Source: Tachypleus tridentatus (lineage: Eukaryota; Arthropoda; Merostomata; Xiphosura; Limulidae). Taken from it: DNA of 64,000 nucleotides. The position numbers and the translations under genes are program-made. Under the pieces are notes generated by a model. It saw only the letters and a program-made list of their open reading frames with translations. It did no database searches and was not told the DNA's origin. Location: NCBI RefSeq assembly GCF_004210375.1, contig NC_134831.1, positions 4,216,001 through 4,280,000 of the forward strand, read 5' to 3'. Below are positions 26,601-34,000 of the stretch, in pieces (the first letter of the stretch is position 1; every line of letters begins with the position of its first letter).

Positions 26601-29562
26601 TAGAGAAATTATCACTCTAGAAAAATCTGAAATATCTGAAAAATTTAGCATGTTAGTTGAAGAAGTGGGTGGAAAGGATATCCATAATAGTAAATAGAAG
26701 AACAAAATAAATATTTTCTGTTGCACTTTAAAGAGGGTAAATTATTCTTAGGGTAGAATAATCTGAGAGTTTTGTTTTGCCTTACAGGTGAGATCTCTGA
26801 TTTTTCATTTATAAAAAAAAAAAAAAAAAAAAAAGAATTTGAAGGGTTTTCGTCTGTCTGTTTACTTTAATATTTACAACACCCACATTTCTAAATTCCT
26901 CCAAAAATGAAAAAAAAATGAACTTTTTAACTTGCATTTTCTTTAGCTTTGAAATTGAAAACCTTGGAAATAAGATATGTAATTTTCAGGACTTGGAAGT
27001 CCTGGATAACATTTGTTTTTCAAGTCATGCACTTGGAAAAGTTCTGTAATTTCATTTTCAGTGTGTGTATAAAAAAAAAAATCCATGAAATAATTAGCTT
27101 ATTTACAAATGGATAAACAAAAGTTTCTCAGAATCATTTGGATGATGAATCTTGTCTCTTGATACAAAGTTTAATCCTGCATTTGTTGGATTTCAGTCTT
27201 GAAGTTCATTATTTGTTGTATAAACTTAATTTTTTTTAACCCTATTTAATTTCCTTTAAATCTGAAATTTGAAACTAAAACCATAATTCTTTTTATGCTG
27301 GTAGTATCTTGTGTGGTAAGTTCATATTCAATTGGCCAAGGGGGGAAAAAATGAATTGCCTGTTGTGATACTAAAATATTGTAGCTGTAGATCAGTCAGT
27401 ATTTGCAAGAAACTTGTGGCTTGTTTGGGGTAGAGATATTGTTATAAAGTAATTTAGAAGTACTTTTGTGTGTATAATTTGTTTAAACTTTAATCTTGGA
27501 CTATGAACTGCATATTGTGAAAGGTTATAATTGTTTAGAAATTCCTTCAGTAGAATTGTATCAGTCTAAAAGATAAGTGAAATTGTACAACAAAAGAATA
27601 GTTTTAATGTTTTAATATTGACACACATTTTGTATGAACTATAAGTTATAAATTAGAAAATAATATTCAGTTGAAATTTATTGGATTTTCTATGAATTTG
27701 TGATGGAGATTATCATAAAAAATGTTTTATTTTTTTAGCCTGGGATAAACAGAATTCTTTCCTTGTACTTCGAAACCTTACCCCTCAGGTAATGATTTGC
27801 TGAATTTCCAAAGATATTTATTACTAAAATATTACGCACAAAATTCAATCTTTTACTACAGGCTGGGTCCCGTGGACCAACCTCGTCACCATTTTGTACT
27901 TGTTATAGTTTTCATGCTGTAACTTCAATATTGTTTTTGAAGATTGTTGATAAATATTACAAGTCTTGTGTATTCAAAATATCAGATTTTATTATTAAGG
28001 TTTTTTAAGCATGAAGATGTGCACCAACTTTATTCAGATGTCTTATGATATGACCTTACATTAACAGAGGTATTGTGTAATCTATCTACACGTGGTGGTT
28101 TTAAATGGAATGAATTATCTAAAATTATAAGACTACACAACACAGTTATGCAGACATCTTTAACTCCATATTTGTGGATATTTGGTGTTTCCAAATATTC
28201 CCTCACATAAGTCATCTGTTACTTTGTGCCTGCAATATAATTACGTACAGGTACTATAAATTTTTTTTCACTTTGATTACATATGGATCATGCAGAAACT
28301 AGTATGGCAATGGTGACTGCTGTATCATATTGTATTTGTGCAGGAAGAGTGTCTGAGATGCCAGAATGTTTGGATTTGTTCCTTTGGTGGAATCATACAA
28401 ACTGTGTCAACTATTATAATATTTTGTGTCTATGGGGCTAATTGTTTGGAATACCATGTTCGTTTCTTAACTTTCTTACCTCGGTGTCACATAAACCCTG
28501 GCGACTTGCTGTTATACCTCAATGTTTTGAAAATAACAATGGAACTTTCTAACATAATTTTCAGATTTTGCTGATGGTGGAACAAGTTATTTTAAAACAT
28601 TCAGTCTTGTAAATAGAGATGAAAATAAGTTATAATGGTTTTTTTTGTTTTTTTATACTGTTTCAGAATTTTTTTAGATAAATGTATATCTTTAACATTT
28701 ATCTTAGGATACAAAATCTCTTGATAAATTCTACCCCCAAAAAAACAAAAAAAAAACATTATTTTTCACACTTCATGTGATTAAAATTCTGTGTACAAAT
28801 TGATTTTTTTAAATGTAACTTTTCATTTATCTTTTTAAATTCACAATTAAAGATGGTGAATTAATATGATTAAAAAAACAGCAATAGTTAATTCAATAAG
28901 ATGTAGAAAAAATCTGTAATTTATTGTTTACAATTGTATTTGTAGAGAATGTATTTTTTGCAATTGCAGTTTTACCTGTAAGCATAGATTACAGAATTAC
29001 TTTCAAAGCTTAAAGTTATTTCTGTCTTCAAGGATATGGTGAATGAATTATTTGCATTTTTGTTGATATTTTACCCATCAAATTATTTCAGATTGATGGA
29101 TCTACCCTGAAAACACTTTGTATGCAACATGGTCCGCTCCAGCTCTTCCATCTTCTCTTGAATCAGGGGATTGCTCTGGTTAAGTACTCTACTAAAGAGG
29201 AATCTGCTAAAGCACAGGCAGCTCTGAATAATTGTGTTCTTGGCAACACCACCATCTTTGCAGAGATCCCCTCAGAGGCTGAAATACAGAATTACCTGCA
29301 TCATACGGGAGGGGGTCAGATAACAAGCACAAATGGATTGGGATGGTCAAGGAACCAGTCTCCAAGCAGTAACATTATTGGTTCTAACTTACGAGGAAGT
29401 GGTTCATTCTCGTGTGGGGATAACCATGGAAATGGTAACCATGATAAAGGAGATTCTAATACCTGGAATGGTGCATCCCTCCAAAATTGCCCTTCTCAGT
29501 TGTGGTCTTTTCCTGGTTCAGGAACTAGTCTCTGGGAAAATCCATTTTCTCCAAACAACTGA
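2655..29562 (+). CDS. gw (TNRC6-like): GW182/TNRC6-family protein, 15 coding exons (gene-level entry)
   Basis: Scaffold of the miRNA-induced silencing complex. Family members bind Argonaute through N-terminal GW/WG motifs and recruit PABPC and the CCR4-NOT/PAN2-PAN3 deadenylases through the C-terminal half, in cytoplasm and P bodies. Joined exons: 2655-2694, 4247-5521, 6478-6704, 7745-8123, 8402-9033, 11791-11865, 12241-12298, 17391-17602, 19451-19606, 21366-21500, 22130-22360, 24762-25618, 26197-26364, 27739-27788, 29092-29562; all have GT/AG borders. Total 4,966 nt, one more than a multiple of three; the surplus base maps to exon 13. With it discounted the protein is about 1,654 residues, similar to vertebrate TNRC6. 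Order: GW region (about 430-851), UBA (856-896), Gln-rich (967-1200), PAM2 (W1354), PxGL, RRM (about 1488-1568). Identity rests on near-verbatim family matches in UBA, PAM2 and RRM. The start is uncertain. Confidence 0.95.
2695..4246 (+). other. GW182 intron 1
   Basis: 1.55 kb, AT-rich. No repeat family, RNA gene or extra exon recognised. Short open frames on both strands (for example 3540-3830 minus, 3619-3819 plus) lack codon character and splice fit. Confidence 0.5.
4247..5521 (+). CDS. GW182 coding exon 2 (long N-terminal region, first GW motifs)
   Basis: Residues about 14-438. Acceptor TTTTTAG|ATGGGC, donor CCAAA|GTAAGT. The first three quarters is Ser/Asn/Gln-rich with unusually many Cys and almost no Trp. 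GW-type motifs appear only near the end ([19 protein letters not shown]), after a block containing [13 protein letters not shown]. The early part is unlike the family's conserved domains and I could not match it to one. It is accepted as coding because a 425-codon frame is open and both splice phases fit. Confidence 0.9.
5522..6477 (+). other. GW182 intron 2
   Basis: 956 bp with slightly higher GC around 5,640-6,180 and a short (TG)n microsatellite at 6383-6398. Otherwise nothing recognised. Confidence 0.5.
6478..6704 (+). CDS. GW182 coding exon 3 (GW region)
   Basis: Residues about 439-514, phase 1 in and phase 0 out. Acceptor GGTTTAG|ATG, donor AAAACT|GTAAGT. Ends with LSDGWGKT, which runs into TVNQDTSWD of exon 4. 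The joined stretch resembles the vertebrate TNRC6 motif LSNSGWGQTPIKQNTAWD, the well-known conserved GW motif of the Argonaute-binding domain. That match confirms this splice junction. Confidence 0.93.
6705..7744 (+). other. GW182 intron 3
   Basis: 1.04 kb. Holds a poly-T run at about 7082-7096. No repeat family or exon recognised. Confidence 0.5.
7745..8123 (+). CDS. GW182 coding exon 4 (dense GW/WG repeats)
   Basis: Residues about 515-640. Acceptor TTTTTAG|ACTGTC, donor TGGG|GTAATA. Tryptophans sit in SWDV, VWRAP, VWENN, PWGHTP, TWGEEED, MWTGV, NWGNV, MWGNS, QWNGP and SSWG, spaced roughly every 8-20 residues in Ser/Asn/Gly-rich linkers. This is the usual architecture for docking into the paired Trp pockets of the Argonaute PIWI domain. 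Confidence 0.95.
8402..9033 (+). CDS. GW182 coding exon 5 (GW repeats)
   Basis: Residues about 641-851. The preceding intron is only 278 bp. Acceptor TTTCTGTAG|ATGGC, donor CCAATGAAG|GTGAGA. Contains STWNHS, DTWAP, GWEDL, LWGNP, NWKDG, VWGKIPP, NWSDIP, VWDES, GWSES, YWGAK, NWIDG and NWTPMK, so it continues the Trp-bearing disordered region up to the UBA domain. Confidence 0.95.
10645..10920 (+). repeat. Unnamed intronic repeat, copy A
   Basis: Resembles 16,665-16,930 over about 250 bp. Shared blocks include ACATGAAAATC.CTTTGCA, ATATTTGT.G and AAAGACTT, then a GGTCA..TGG.T segment. Only two copies were noticed, both in GW182 introns, so this could be an old local duplication or a dispersed family. 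Alignment was by eye. Confidence 0.5.
11285..11356 (+). repeat. SINE tail fragment
   Basis: 5'-truncated copy of the tRNA-derived SINE: TTACACTGCTAAATTAGGG, then GCAGATAGCCCTCATGTAGC, ending in an A-rich tail. It abuts the 56-bp tandem duplication. Confidence 0.88.
11357..11468 (+). repeat. Perfect 56-bp tandem duplication
   Basis: Two identical, directly adjacent 56-bp units (11,357-11,412 and 11,413-11,468), each starting AATAAACCAGCCAAGCTGAA and ending ATTATCAGT. No mismatch was seen, so the duplication is recent or a sequence artefact. The first unit starts in the A-rich tail of the preceding SINE. Confidence 0.95.
11791..11865 (+). CDS. GW182 coding exon 6 (UBA domain, first half)
   Basis: A 75-nt exon, residues about 852-876. 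Acceptor TTATTTTAG|GGTGG, donor TTTAAG|GTGAGC. Encodes [15 protein letters not shown] followed by [10 protein letters not shown]. The MGF loop is the signature of UBA domains, and the sequence closely follows the TNRC6 UBA. It is too short to appear as a long open frame. Confidence 0.95.
12241..12298 (+). CDS. GW182 coding exon 7 (UBA domain, second half)
   Basis: A 58-nt exon, residues about 877-895 plus one base. Acceptor TATTTTTCAG|AGAG, donor GCAGTTG|GTAAGT. Reads [19 protein letters not shown], the last two helices of the UBA fold. The 375-bp intron between exons 6 and 7 splits the domain right after the MGF loop. Confidence 0.95.
13120..13144 (+). repeat. (CTA)n microsatellite with one CTG
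   Basis: About eight trinucleotide units with a single GCT interruption. It creates a Thr-rich open frame at 12,963-13,196 that is not a gene. Confidence 0.9.
13826..14155 (+). repeat. CRE-type interspersed repeat, copy 1
   Basis: Matches copies at 39,417-39,720 and 52,411-52,705. Shared landmarks in order: TTCTG...GAGTAAAT.AAACCAAAAT, TATTTCTTG, a GT..T..A.A.TTCTTGT block, a TGA.GTCA-like site, AGATTGCAATGTTAA, a second ACATCA site, and TGACTGACAG-like CAATACTG. In this copy the first CRE reads TGATGTCA and a SINE tail (14,021-14,092) interrupts it before the TGACTTGACAGGCAATACTG block. Confidence 0.75.
14021..14092 (+). repeat. Diverged SINE tail nested in the CRE repeat
   Basis: AGATTTACAATGCTAAACTC then GCAAATAGCCCGATGTAGC and TTTGCTATC, ending A/C-rich. 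It is the 3' end of the tRNA-derived SINE, inserted inside the repeat copy at 13,826-14,155. Confidence 0.72.
15030..15424 (-). mobile_element. Penelope-like element remnant A (GIY-YIG C-terminus and 3' end)
   Basis: Read on the minus strand from about 15,424 down, it matches the plus-strand remnant B: the region of the THIFEH motif of the GIY-YIG endonuclease part, then TAACATCTAACTGC, CTCATCCC, and the 3' end AACCTGAAGACAGTG...TTGTTCTGTA. Stops and indels disrupt it. It is 5'-truncated within the endonuclease domain, immediately where remnant B begins. Confidence 0.72.
15425..16225 (+). mobile_element. Penelope-like element remnant B (GIY-YIG endonuclease)
   Basis: Encodes broken pieces of a PLE polyprotein C-terminus: a Lys/Asn-rich linker with [11 protein letters not shown], then [18 protein letters not shown] and [17 protein letters not shown] sequence (15,826-16,050). 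The CxxC and YIGETSR arrangement is the PLE type of GIY-YIG nuclease, which works with a reverse transcriptase upstream; no RT is present here. The 3' end AACCTGAAGATGACCTAAGAA (16,173 on) is the usual end of this element. Several stops and frameshifts make it a dead fragment. Confidence 0.85.
16665..16930 (+). repeat. Unnamed intronic repeat, copy B
   Basis: Partner of copy A at 10,645-10,920 (AACATGAAAATCTCTTTGCA, CATATTTGTAGTGG, AAAAGACTT). Its downstream part includes GGGTTTCGAACTCGG, which loosely resembles a polymerase III B box, and this allows a tRNA-related origin. No terminal structure was seen. Confidence 0.5.
17391..17602 (+). CDS. GW182 coding exon 8
   Basis: Residues about 896-966. 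Acceptor CGAAAG|GTGAAC has a weak pyrimidine tract but the phase is exact (GGT GAA CTA). Begins [19 protein letters not shown], then an acidic patch and a Gly/Pro/Phe-rich run ([17 protein letters not shown]). Donor ATTAAG|GTAACT. It follows a 5.1-kb intron, the largest traced in this gene. Confidence 0.88.
17603..19450 (+). other. GW182 intron 8
   Basis: 1.85 kb, mostly occupied by a Tc1/mariner-like remnant (18,134-19,284). The flanks are AT-rich with nothing recognised. Confidence 0.6.
18134..19284 (+). mobile_element. Tc1/mariner-like DNA transposon remnant
   Basis: About 1.15 kb bounded by imperfect inverted ends starting TACAGGG (left 18,134; right CCCTGTA ending 19,284), with a TA on each outer side, the target duplication of this superfamily. 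Inside, broken frames give transposase-like pieces: a VWG-type block after GGAAGGGTCTCCAGTGG-like sequence (about 18,820-18,860) and WPLQSP-like sequence at about 19,020-19,045, equivalent to the WP.QSPDLNPIE region of Tc1 transposases. The final Asp motif is lost and many stops are present, so it is inactive. Confidence 0.8.
19451..19606 (+). CDS. GW182 coding exon 9 (start of glutamine-rich region)
   Basis: Exactly 52 codons, phase 0 on both sides, residues about 967-1018. Acceptor TTTGTCACAG|GGC, donor GGTCCT|GTGAGT. Ser/Asn/Leu-rich and ends with [15 protein letters not shown], opening the Gln-rich middle region of the family. Confidence 0.92.
19607..21365 (+). other. GW182 intron 9
   Basis: 1.76 kb, AT-rich. 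A short segment at about 20,580-20,630 faintly resembles the SINE tail but is too diverged to call. Nothing else recognised. Confidence 0.5.
21366..21500 (+). CDS. GW182 coding exon 10 (glutamine-rich region)
   Basis: Exactly 45 codons, residues about 1019-1063. Acceptor CCTGTTTTCAG|ACAAAT, donor CCCACAG|GTATGT. Contains [20 protein letters not shown], a helical-looking Gln-rich stretch that continues directly into exon 11. Confidence 0.93.
21501..22129 (+). other. GW182 intron 10
   Basis: 629 bp. About half is a retroelement 3' fragment with an inverted-repeat frame (21,700-22,011). Confidence 0.6.
21700..22011 (+). mobile_element. PLE-type 3' end fragment within an inverted repeat
   Basis: Contains GCATGAAGATGACCTAGGAA at 21,943 and a following TTGAAATATTGTTC, the same 3'-end motif as the Penelope-like remnant at 16,173. 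It is flanked by 20-bp arms GGTATGGATATTAACACTTT (21,893-21,912) and AAAGTGTTAATACTGATACC (21,992-22,011), which pair with two mismatches. No coding part survives. The family link rests only on the shared end motif. Confidence 0.6.
22130..22360 (+). CDS. GW182 coding exon 11 (glutamine-rich coiled region)
   Basis: Exactly 77 codons, residues about 1064-1140. Acceptor ATGTTTTTCAG|ATTT, donor AAGCAGCAG|GTATAA. Contains [31 protein letters not shown] and [18 protein letters not shown], with a heptad-like pattern. [11 protein letters not shown] is a conserved TNRC6/gawky signature. The longer-looking open frame around it, in another register, is a shadow. Confidence 0.93.
22361..24761 (+). other. 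GW182 intron 11
   Basis: 2.4 kb, AT-rich with poly-T runs (for example 22,459-22,474). No repeat family, exon or RNA gene recognised. Confidence 0.5.
24762..25618 (+). CDS. GW182 coding exon 12 (PAM2 motif)
   Basis: Residues about 1141-1425 plus two bases. Acceptor TTCTCTCATAG|CAA, donor AATGGGAG|GTATGT. Begins with Gln/Ser/Pro-rich sequence, then the PABP-interacting PAM2-type block: [18 protein letters not shown] followed by [11 protein letters not shown]. This parallels EFRPGEPWKG...DPYVTPGSV of TNRC6. The W at about 1354 is the residue that inserts into the MLLE domain of PABPC. The minus strand of 25091-25639 is also open, but that is a codon-composition shadow. Confidence 0.95.
25619..26196 (+). 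other. GW182 intron 12
   Basis: 578 bp, AT-rich, nothing recognised. It ends at the acceptor ATTTATCTTCAG for exon 13. Confidence 0.55.
26197..26364 (+). CDS. GW182 coding exon 13, frame broken by one surplus base
   Basis: Acceptor ATCTTCAG|TGGTTCC, donor AACCAAG|GTATTC. Entered in the phase left by exon 12 it reads [16 protein letters not shown] then GPENLLPS, and then meets a TAG at 26308-26310. From 26268 onward the +1 frame reads [20 protein letters not shown], including the PxGL motif, and joins exon 14 in the right phase. Dropping one base at about 26262-26268 makes the whole 15-exon frame continuous. Seen: the frame break. Inferred: sequencing or assembly error, or a recent allele, not an old pseudogene, because nothing else in the gene is damaged. 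Confidence 0.85.
26365..27738 (+). other. GW182 intron 13
   Basis: 1.37 kb with a 22-nt poly-A run at 26,813-26,834. Nothing else recognised. Confidence 0.5.
27739..27788 (+). CDS. GW182 coding exon 14 (start of RRM)
   Basis: A 50-nt exon, residues about 1482-1498. Acceptor TTTTTTTAG|CCTGGG, donor CCTCAG|GTAATG. Reads [17 protein letters not shown], matching the TNRC6 RRM opening (NWLVLKNLTPQ). The phase agrees on both sides. Confidence 0.96.
27789..29091 (+). other. GW182 intron 14
   Basis: 1.3 kb splitting the RRM after LTPQ. No repeat or exon recognised. The open frames at 28,030-28,215 (minus) and 28,338-28,574 (plus) have no recognisable content. Confidence 0.5.
29092..29562 (+). CDS. 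GW182 coding exon 15 (RRM and C-terminal silencing tail)
   Basis: Residues about 1499-1654 with a TGA stop at 29560-29562. Acceptor AATTATTTCAG|ATT. Begins [19 protein letters not shown] and continues [11 protein letters not shown]...[15 protein letters not shown], near-identical in pattern to the TNRC6 RRM, which lacks classical RNA-binding aromatics. The tail carries [20 protein letters not shown] and LWENPF. In this family such C-terminal Trp motifs contact CCR4-NOT. Confidence 0.97.
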   Translation: MDGSTLKTLCMQHGPLQLFHLLLNQGIALVKYSTKEESAKAQAALNNCVLGNTTIFAEIPSEAEIQNYLHHTGGGQITSTNGLGWSRNQSPSSNIIGSNLRGSGSFSCGDNHGNGNHDKGDSNTWNGASLQNCPSQLWSFPGSGTSLWENPFSPNN

Positions 29563-32500
29563 GATATGATACAACATGAATTGCATGTTGCCTGAGAACT
29601 TGCCAGGCAGTGACTGTGTGTGACTTGGAGTAAACATAGCTAGTTATGGTGTGTTGCAGTGTCTATTCATAATGCTGCTGGTTTAGTCCTTTATTAAGAA
29701 GTTGTTTGAATGAAATAATTATGGTGTAAAGAATATTGTCATATTGCAAACTGAAAATTGTTTTTTTTTTTAAATTAAGTGCATTTTATATTTATGGATA
29801 ATTTGGGTAAATAAGATGTTTAAATGGAACACTTAACACCAATACATGTGAAAAAAAGGACAGAAAACCAAATAGACTTCATAGAAGTCTGTGTGATAGA
29901 TAACTAGTTTTCTTTTTCAATTTTTGAAAAGACATTTTTTGATCCTTTCAAAGTGCATCATGATTAATTGGTTGAGAATTCAAGGTCTGTTCTTAGTGTG
30001 TGTGATATTTTTTAAACTGCTTTTAACTCATTGTGGGCTTTTGACTACAACTCTTTCTGTGCCACAGATCTTGACAACAAACAAAATGCTCAGTTGTGGA
30101 GTGAGGTAGTTTGAACTATAAGAGTTTGATAATTACATAATATTTGAGATGTTACAGTATTTTAAGTGCCAGAATTAATAAAAGAGAGCCTTAATTGAAA
30201 CCCCTTTGACATTGATGTCAAGGGGATTGTTGTAGATTTAATCATGTACAGTACTTTATGTACAAGCCTTTTATATACGTTTGATTTGTGAAATTTTTCC
30301 TATTCTCAGAGTTGAACCTCAATTTTTTTTGTATTTATGAATTCTTTGAGCTTTAGTTTTGTGCGAAGAAAACAGTTGCATTATTTCTATATTTCACAAA
30401 ATTTACAATTGATGTAGGTGCACAGGTGTGTATGTGTGTGTCTGTCTGTCTGGTTAGATGGCTTCAATATTTTCAGAGAAATCTTGTATAGGGGTACGTT
30501 ATACGTTACAGTTAGGTTGTAGTTCCCTTTGACAATATAATAATGCAATATGAACAGCAGTTATGAGAGCAGTGGTTACCAATTAACACACATTGTCGAG
30601 GAACCATTCCAAAGTGATCTATATAGTAAAACTTTATAAGGAAATTGTTTTTCTTTTAAGATCTTAAGTGTGTAATATATGTTTATAAATTGATAGATTA
30701 TGAGGTTTATGTGTTCCATTCTCATTATCCTTCTGTTGATATTGTAGTTATATTATAATTGTTATGAATGTACTTATTCAGGCCAAATTCAACAATACTT
30801 TATAATTTTATGTGAATGGTTTGAGCATTGTCTGATAACTTAAGTTCAAAATATATAAATATGTATGATAAAATTGCTTTTAAGTCTTTTGTGTAAAATT
30901 ATATAAGCCCCACAATTATTTTTTGTTTGTTTGTTACCTGAACATTTCTTCAAAAGTACAGAGGGGTTTTAGATTTTTGCTTTTCTGCCTTTGGACAATC
31001 TCCGAATGTAATAATCTTAGTTGTAGTAGAAGATTATTGATGTTATTGAAACATTGTTGCATGCTTGAATATCAGGGCATGATGCATTTCATTTCTTAAA
31101 TAGTTATTTTGTGTAAACAGCTGCATCATAACTCTTAAGATATATCCTAGTGGTATCACTAGAGGGATATCTTTTGTGAAACAACTTGTTATTTACAGAA
31201 TGGTGTCATAATACAATACAAACAGTGACATCTTGGGAAACTTCTTTCACATGTCACCATATTCAAATGTTTGTGTAGTTTGATGACTACAATTGTTTAT
31301 ATTAGCTTTGGTTTGTTTAATGTTAGTTGTGGAATGAAATACACATATCAAACTCTGGCTTTTTTTTTTTTTTTTTTGTATTCTGTTTTGTTTTTCCGTG
31401 TAAGGTAGGTGCTAAAAGTAGTACCAATTATTGGTCATAGCATATGTTTCTTTGACCTGTAGAAACTGCTGTAAATATGTACATGTGTAAGTGCAGTCTC
31501 AGAAAGAAAGTATATTATCTATGCATCTTTGTGCTACATTTTATTCAGACATAAAACTTAAAACCTTTGATTACCAGTTTGTGTACCCTTTCATATATCC
31601 AGATTATAGAGTATGTACTTTTATATTCTGGTATGCTTCATATCTTCAACACGTGAAAGGTAAGATATCTTTTTTTGTCACATTTGACCAAAGATGACAA
31701 GGTGCCATTTTTGTACTTTATATGCCTGTGACCAGCAGCTTCTTCCAAATAAGATTTCTCATCATCCATCCCACAGTCTTTGGAAACATTTTCTGCATTG
31801 GTTTGTACTACGTTTTTCTCTGCAAGTGTGGTTGACCACATTGTCAAGACCACGCATAGCTGTGTTAGTAGCATTGGACCGTCCAGCCCTATCCATATCC
31901 ATAGGATATTAAAAAAAAAAAATACAAAAAAACAAAAAAATACAAAAAAACTTGCTGATTTCTTTTATCAGAGTCACAAAGTAGTTGGTATTCACTCATG
32001 TAAATATACTAGGTGCTAGTTCTTAGACTCAGTGTGGGAGGAGTTGTTCCACTCCATGTTCCTGTATTATCTTTCTGCAATTATGAATATTAAAAAATAA
32101 ATATATGGGAATTGTGACAATATAAGTGACTGCCATCTTGTGCTTATTTTAACCCACAAATATAAATAGCTGTAATGACATTTTCATCCAACCATGAGCA
32201 CATTTCCCATGGTAGTACAATTTGTGATATTTTAGCTGAAGGTTGGTTTTTATAAGAACAGGGTTTGAATAGTGTTAAAATCGTGGTGCAGTAAGCTGTC
32301 CTACACATGTGACTTTTTTTCTTTACCATTTTTTTTCTTTTTCTTATGACAAACTTTCGATTTAAGGTAGATCTTAGTAAGGTTTACAGTTTGTAATTGC
32401 AAACTTGTTAGTGTACTTTAACTATGTGTGTAAATGATATGGTGGTGATTTAGGTCATAACTTATCTAGTTTAACTTGTAAGGTTGTGTTCCTTAGACAG

Positions 32501-34000
32501 ATATTTAAAACTGTGTTTATTGCTGATTGGATTTCTATTCATTTAAATTATTTTTTCAGTCACATTTTTGCAGGGACAGAAAAAGCCCCTGGTGTGTGTG
32601 TTTGTGTGTCAGTTTTTTGAAGTCATTGTATACGTAACAAATAATTTGTTTTTCCAAGTTGCACAGATAGTTGCATTCTCTAACATATTCATGGACCAAA
32701 AACTATTCTCGGTAGGGGCTTGAATTACTAGCTAGGAGCATAGTCTCTAAAGAAAAAATAAAAAAAAAATAAACTTCTGTTCAAGTGATTTTGTGTGGTT
32801 GTGCTGAATATAACATCATTGCCAAATAGCAGTGTGTCCCATATTTAAAATATTTGACGTAGTACGTGTGTATTTGTGATGTATGTTGTTTACCCAATGC
32901 CTTCCATTTTAATTGTACCTGCAAAAAAAAGTATTGTATATATATATGAAAGAGCTCTTATGTCTTATGCTCTTCAAGTGCAAATTTACCCAAGTGTGGT
33001 CAGTGTTGAAACAGCAGATTTGGGTTGTGTTACAATATTCCTTGGATTATTAAAAAATTGTATCTAGTGGTTCTTAATATGAAAGTGATGTTAAAATGCT
33101 GAAATGCAGCTAATATATAGACTGACAAAAAAAACACACCATATGAATCGCTTAGAATTACTGTTTTTAAAAAAACAAGTAATTATTCTCTAAACAGAAT
33201 TTTTCAGCAGCATATATGAACCCTTTGAGAAGAATAGTTACATTGTTATTCTGTATAAAACTTGATGTATTATTTGAGTTGTTTTTCCGCCTTTTGCATT
33301 AACGGTATGTTCCATGAACTGTGTACTTTTGTTAAAACGTGAAATCAAAAGAAAACTGTTACTCAAACAATGTTCTCCCAAGTTTGTGCTTGCAAAAACA
33401 AAGGTGTGATTTAAACACCAAAGAATAAATACGTTATTGTTGTGTATTCCCTTGAGTGTTTTGGTAGATTTGTTATATGGTGCATATTAATGCAAGGTTG
33501 AAAATTCTGCACTTGGTCTTAACATAAATTATAATTCATGCACACAGCATTCCTTTTCACTGCACTTTATTAAAAACAAATCGTTTTGGCAAAGAAACTG
33601 ACCCACAATGATTAGTGATCTTACTGATTCCATGTGTCCACTAAATTATTCTTGTAATTTCAAAAGAAAATTTACTTTAAATTTTGCAGGATTGTATTAA
33701 AACTTTTGTCAGTGCTAATTCAAAATCTTTAAACTTTAAAATGTGTGGATTTCTAGAGTTAGTTCCTTTTATGTTCTTCAGATTTGTATGTTTCTACATG
33801 TTATGAGGGAGGTGGTGACGTGACATACCTCTTTTTAAACTGTGATCATTAAATGCAGATTTTACGTGTCTTTTTTAAACCAATTTTAAATAACCGAGTT
33901 TTATAATTTCACCCAAATGATGTTCAGTGGATCTTTACCGATCTGCATTTTATAAAATGTTACTGAAAACAGTTTTTGTTAAGTAGACATTTCAGAATAG
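29563..34000 (+). other. GW182 3' untranslated region and downstream flank
   Basis: No coding exon seen. The first good polyadenylation signal is AATAAA at 30,177-30,182. Further AATAAA sites (for example near 32,095 and 33,424) and CpG depletion continuing to about 34 kb allow a 3' UTR of up to about 4 kb, as is common for TNRC6 transcripts. Two Pumilio-type TGTAAATA sites lie at 31,470-31,477 and 31,999-32,006. An A-rich low-complexity block sits at 31,910-31,952. The true 3' end cannot be fixed from sequence. Confidence 0.5.
30177..30234 (+). terminator. Candidate polyadenylation signal with adjacent hairpin
   Basis: AATAAA at 30,177-30,182 is followed 18 bases later by an inverted repeat, CCCCTTTGACAT (30,201-30,212) and ATGTCAAGGGG (30,215-30,225), with one bulged T. 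TTGTTGTAG follows as a possible GU-rich element. Position and order fit a cleavage site, but use of this site is inferred. Confidence 0.5.
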
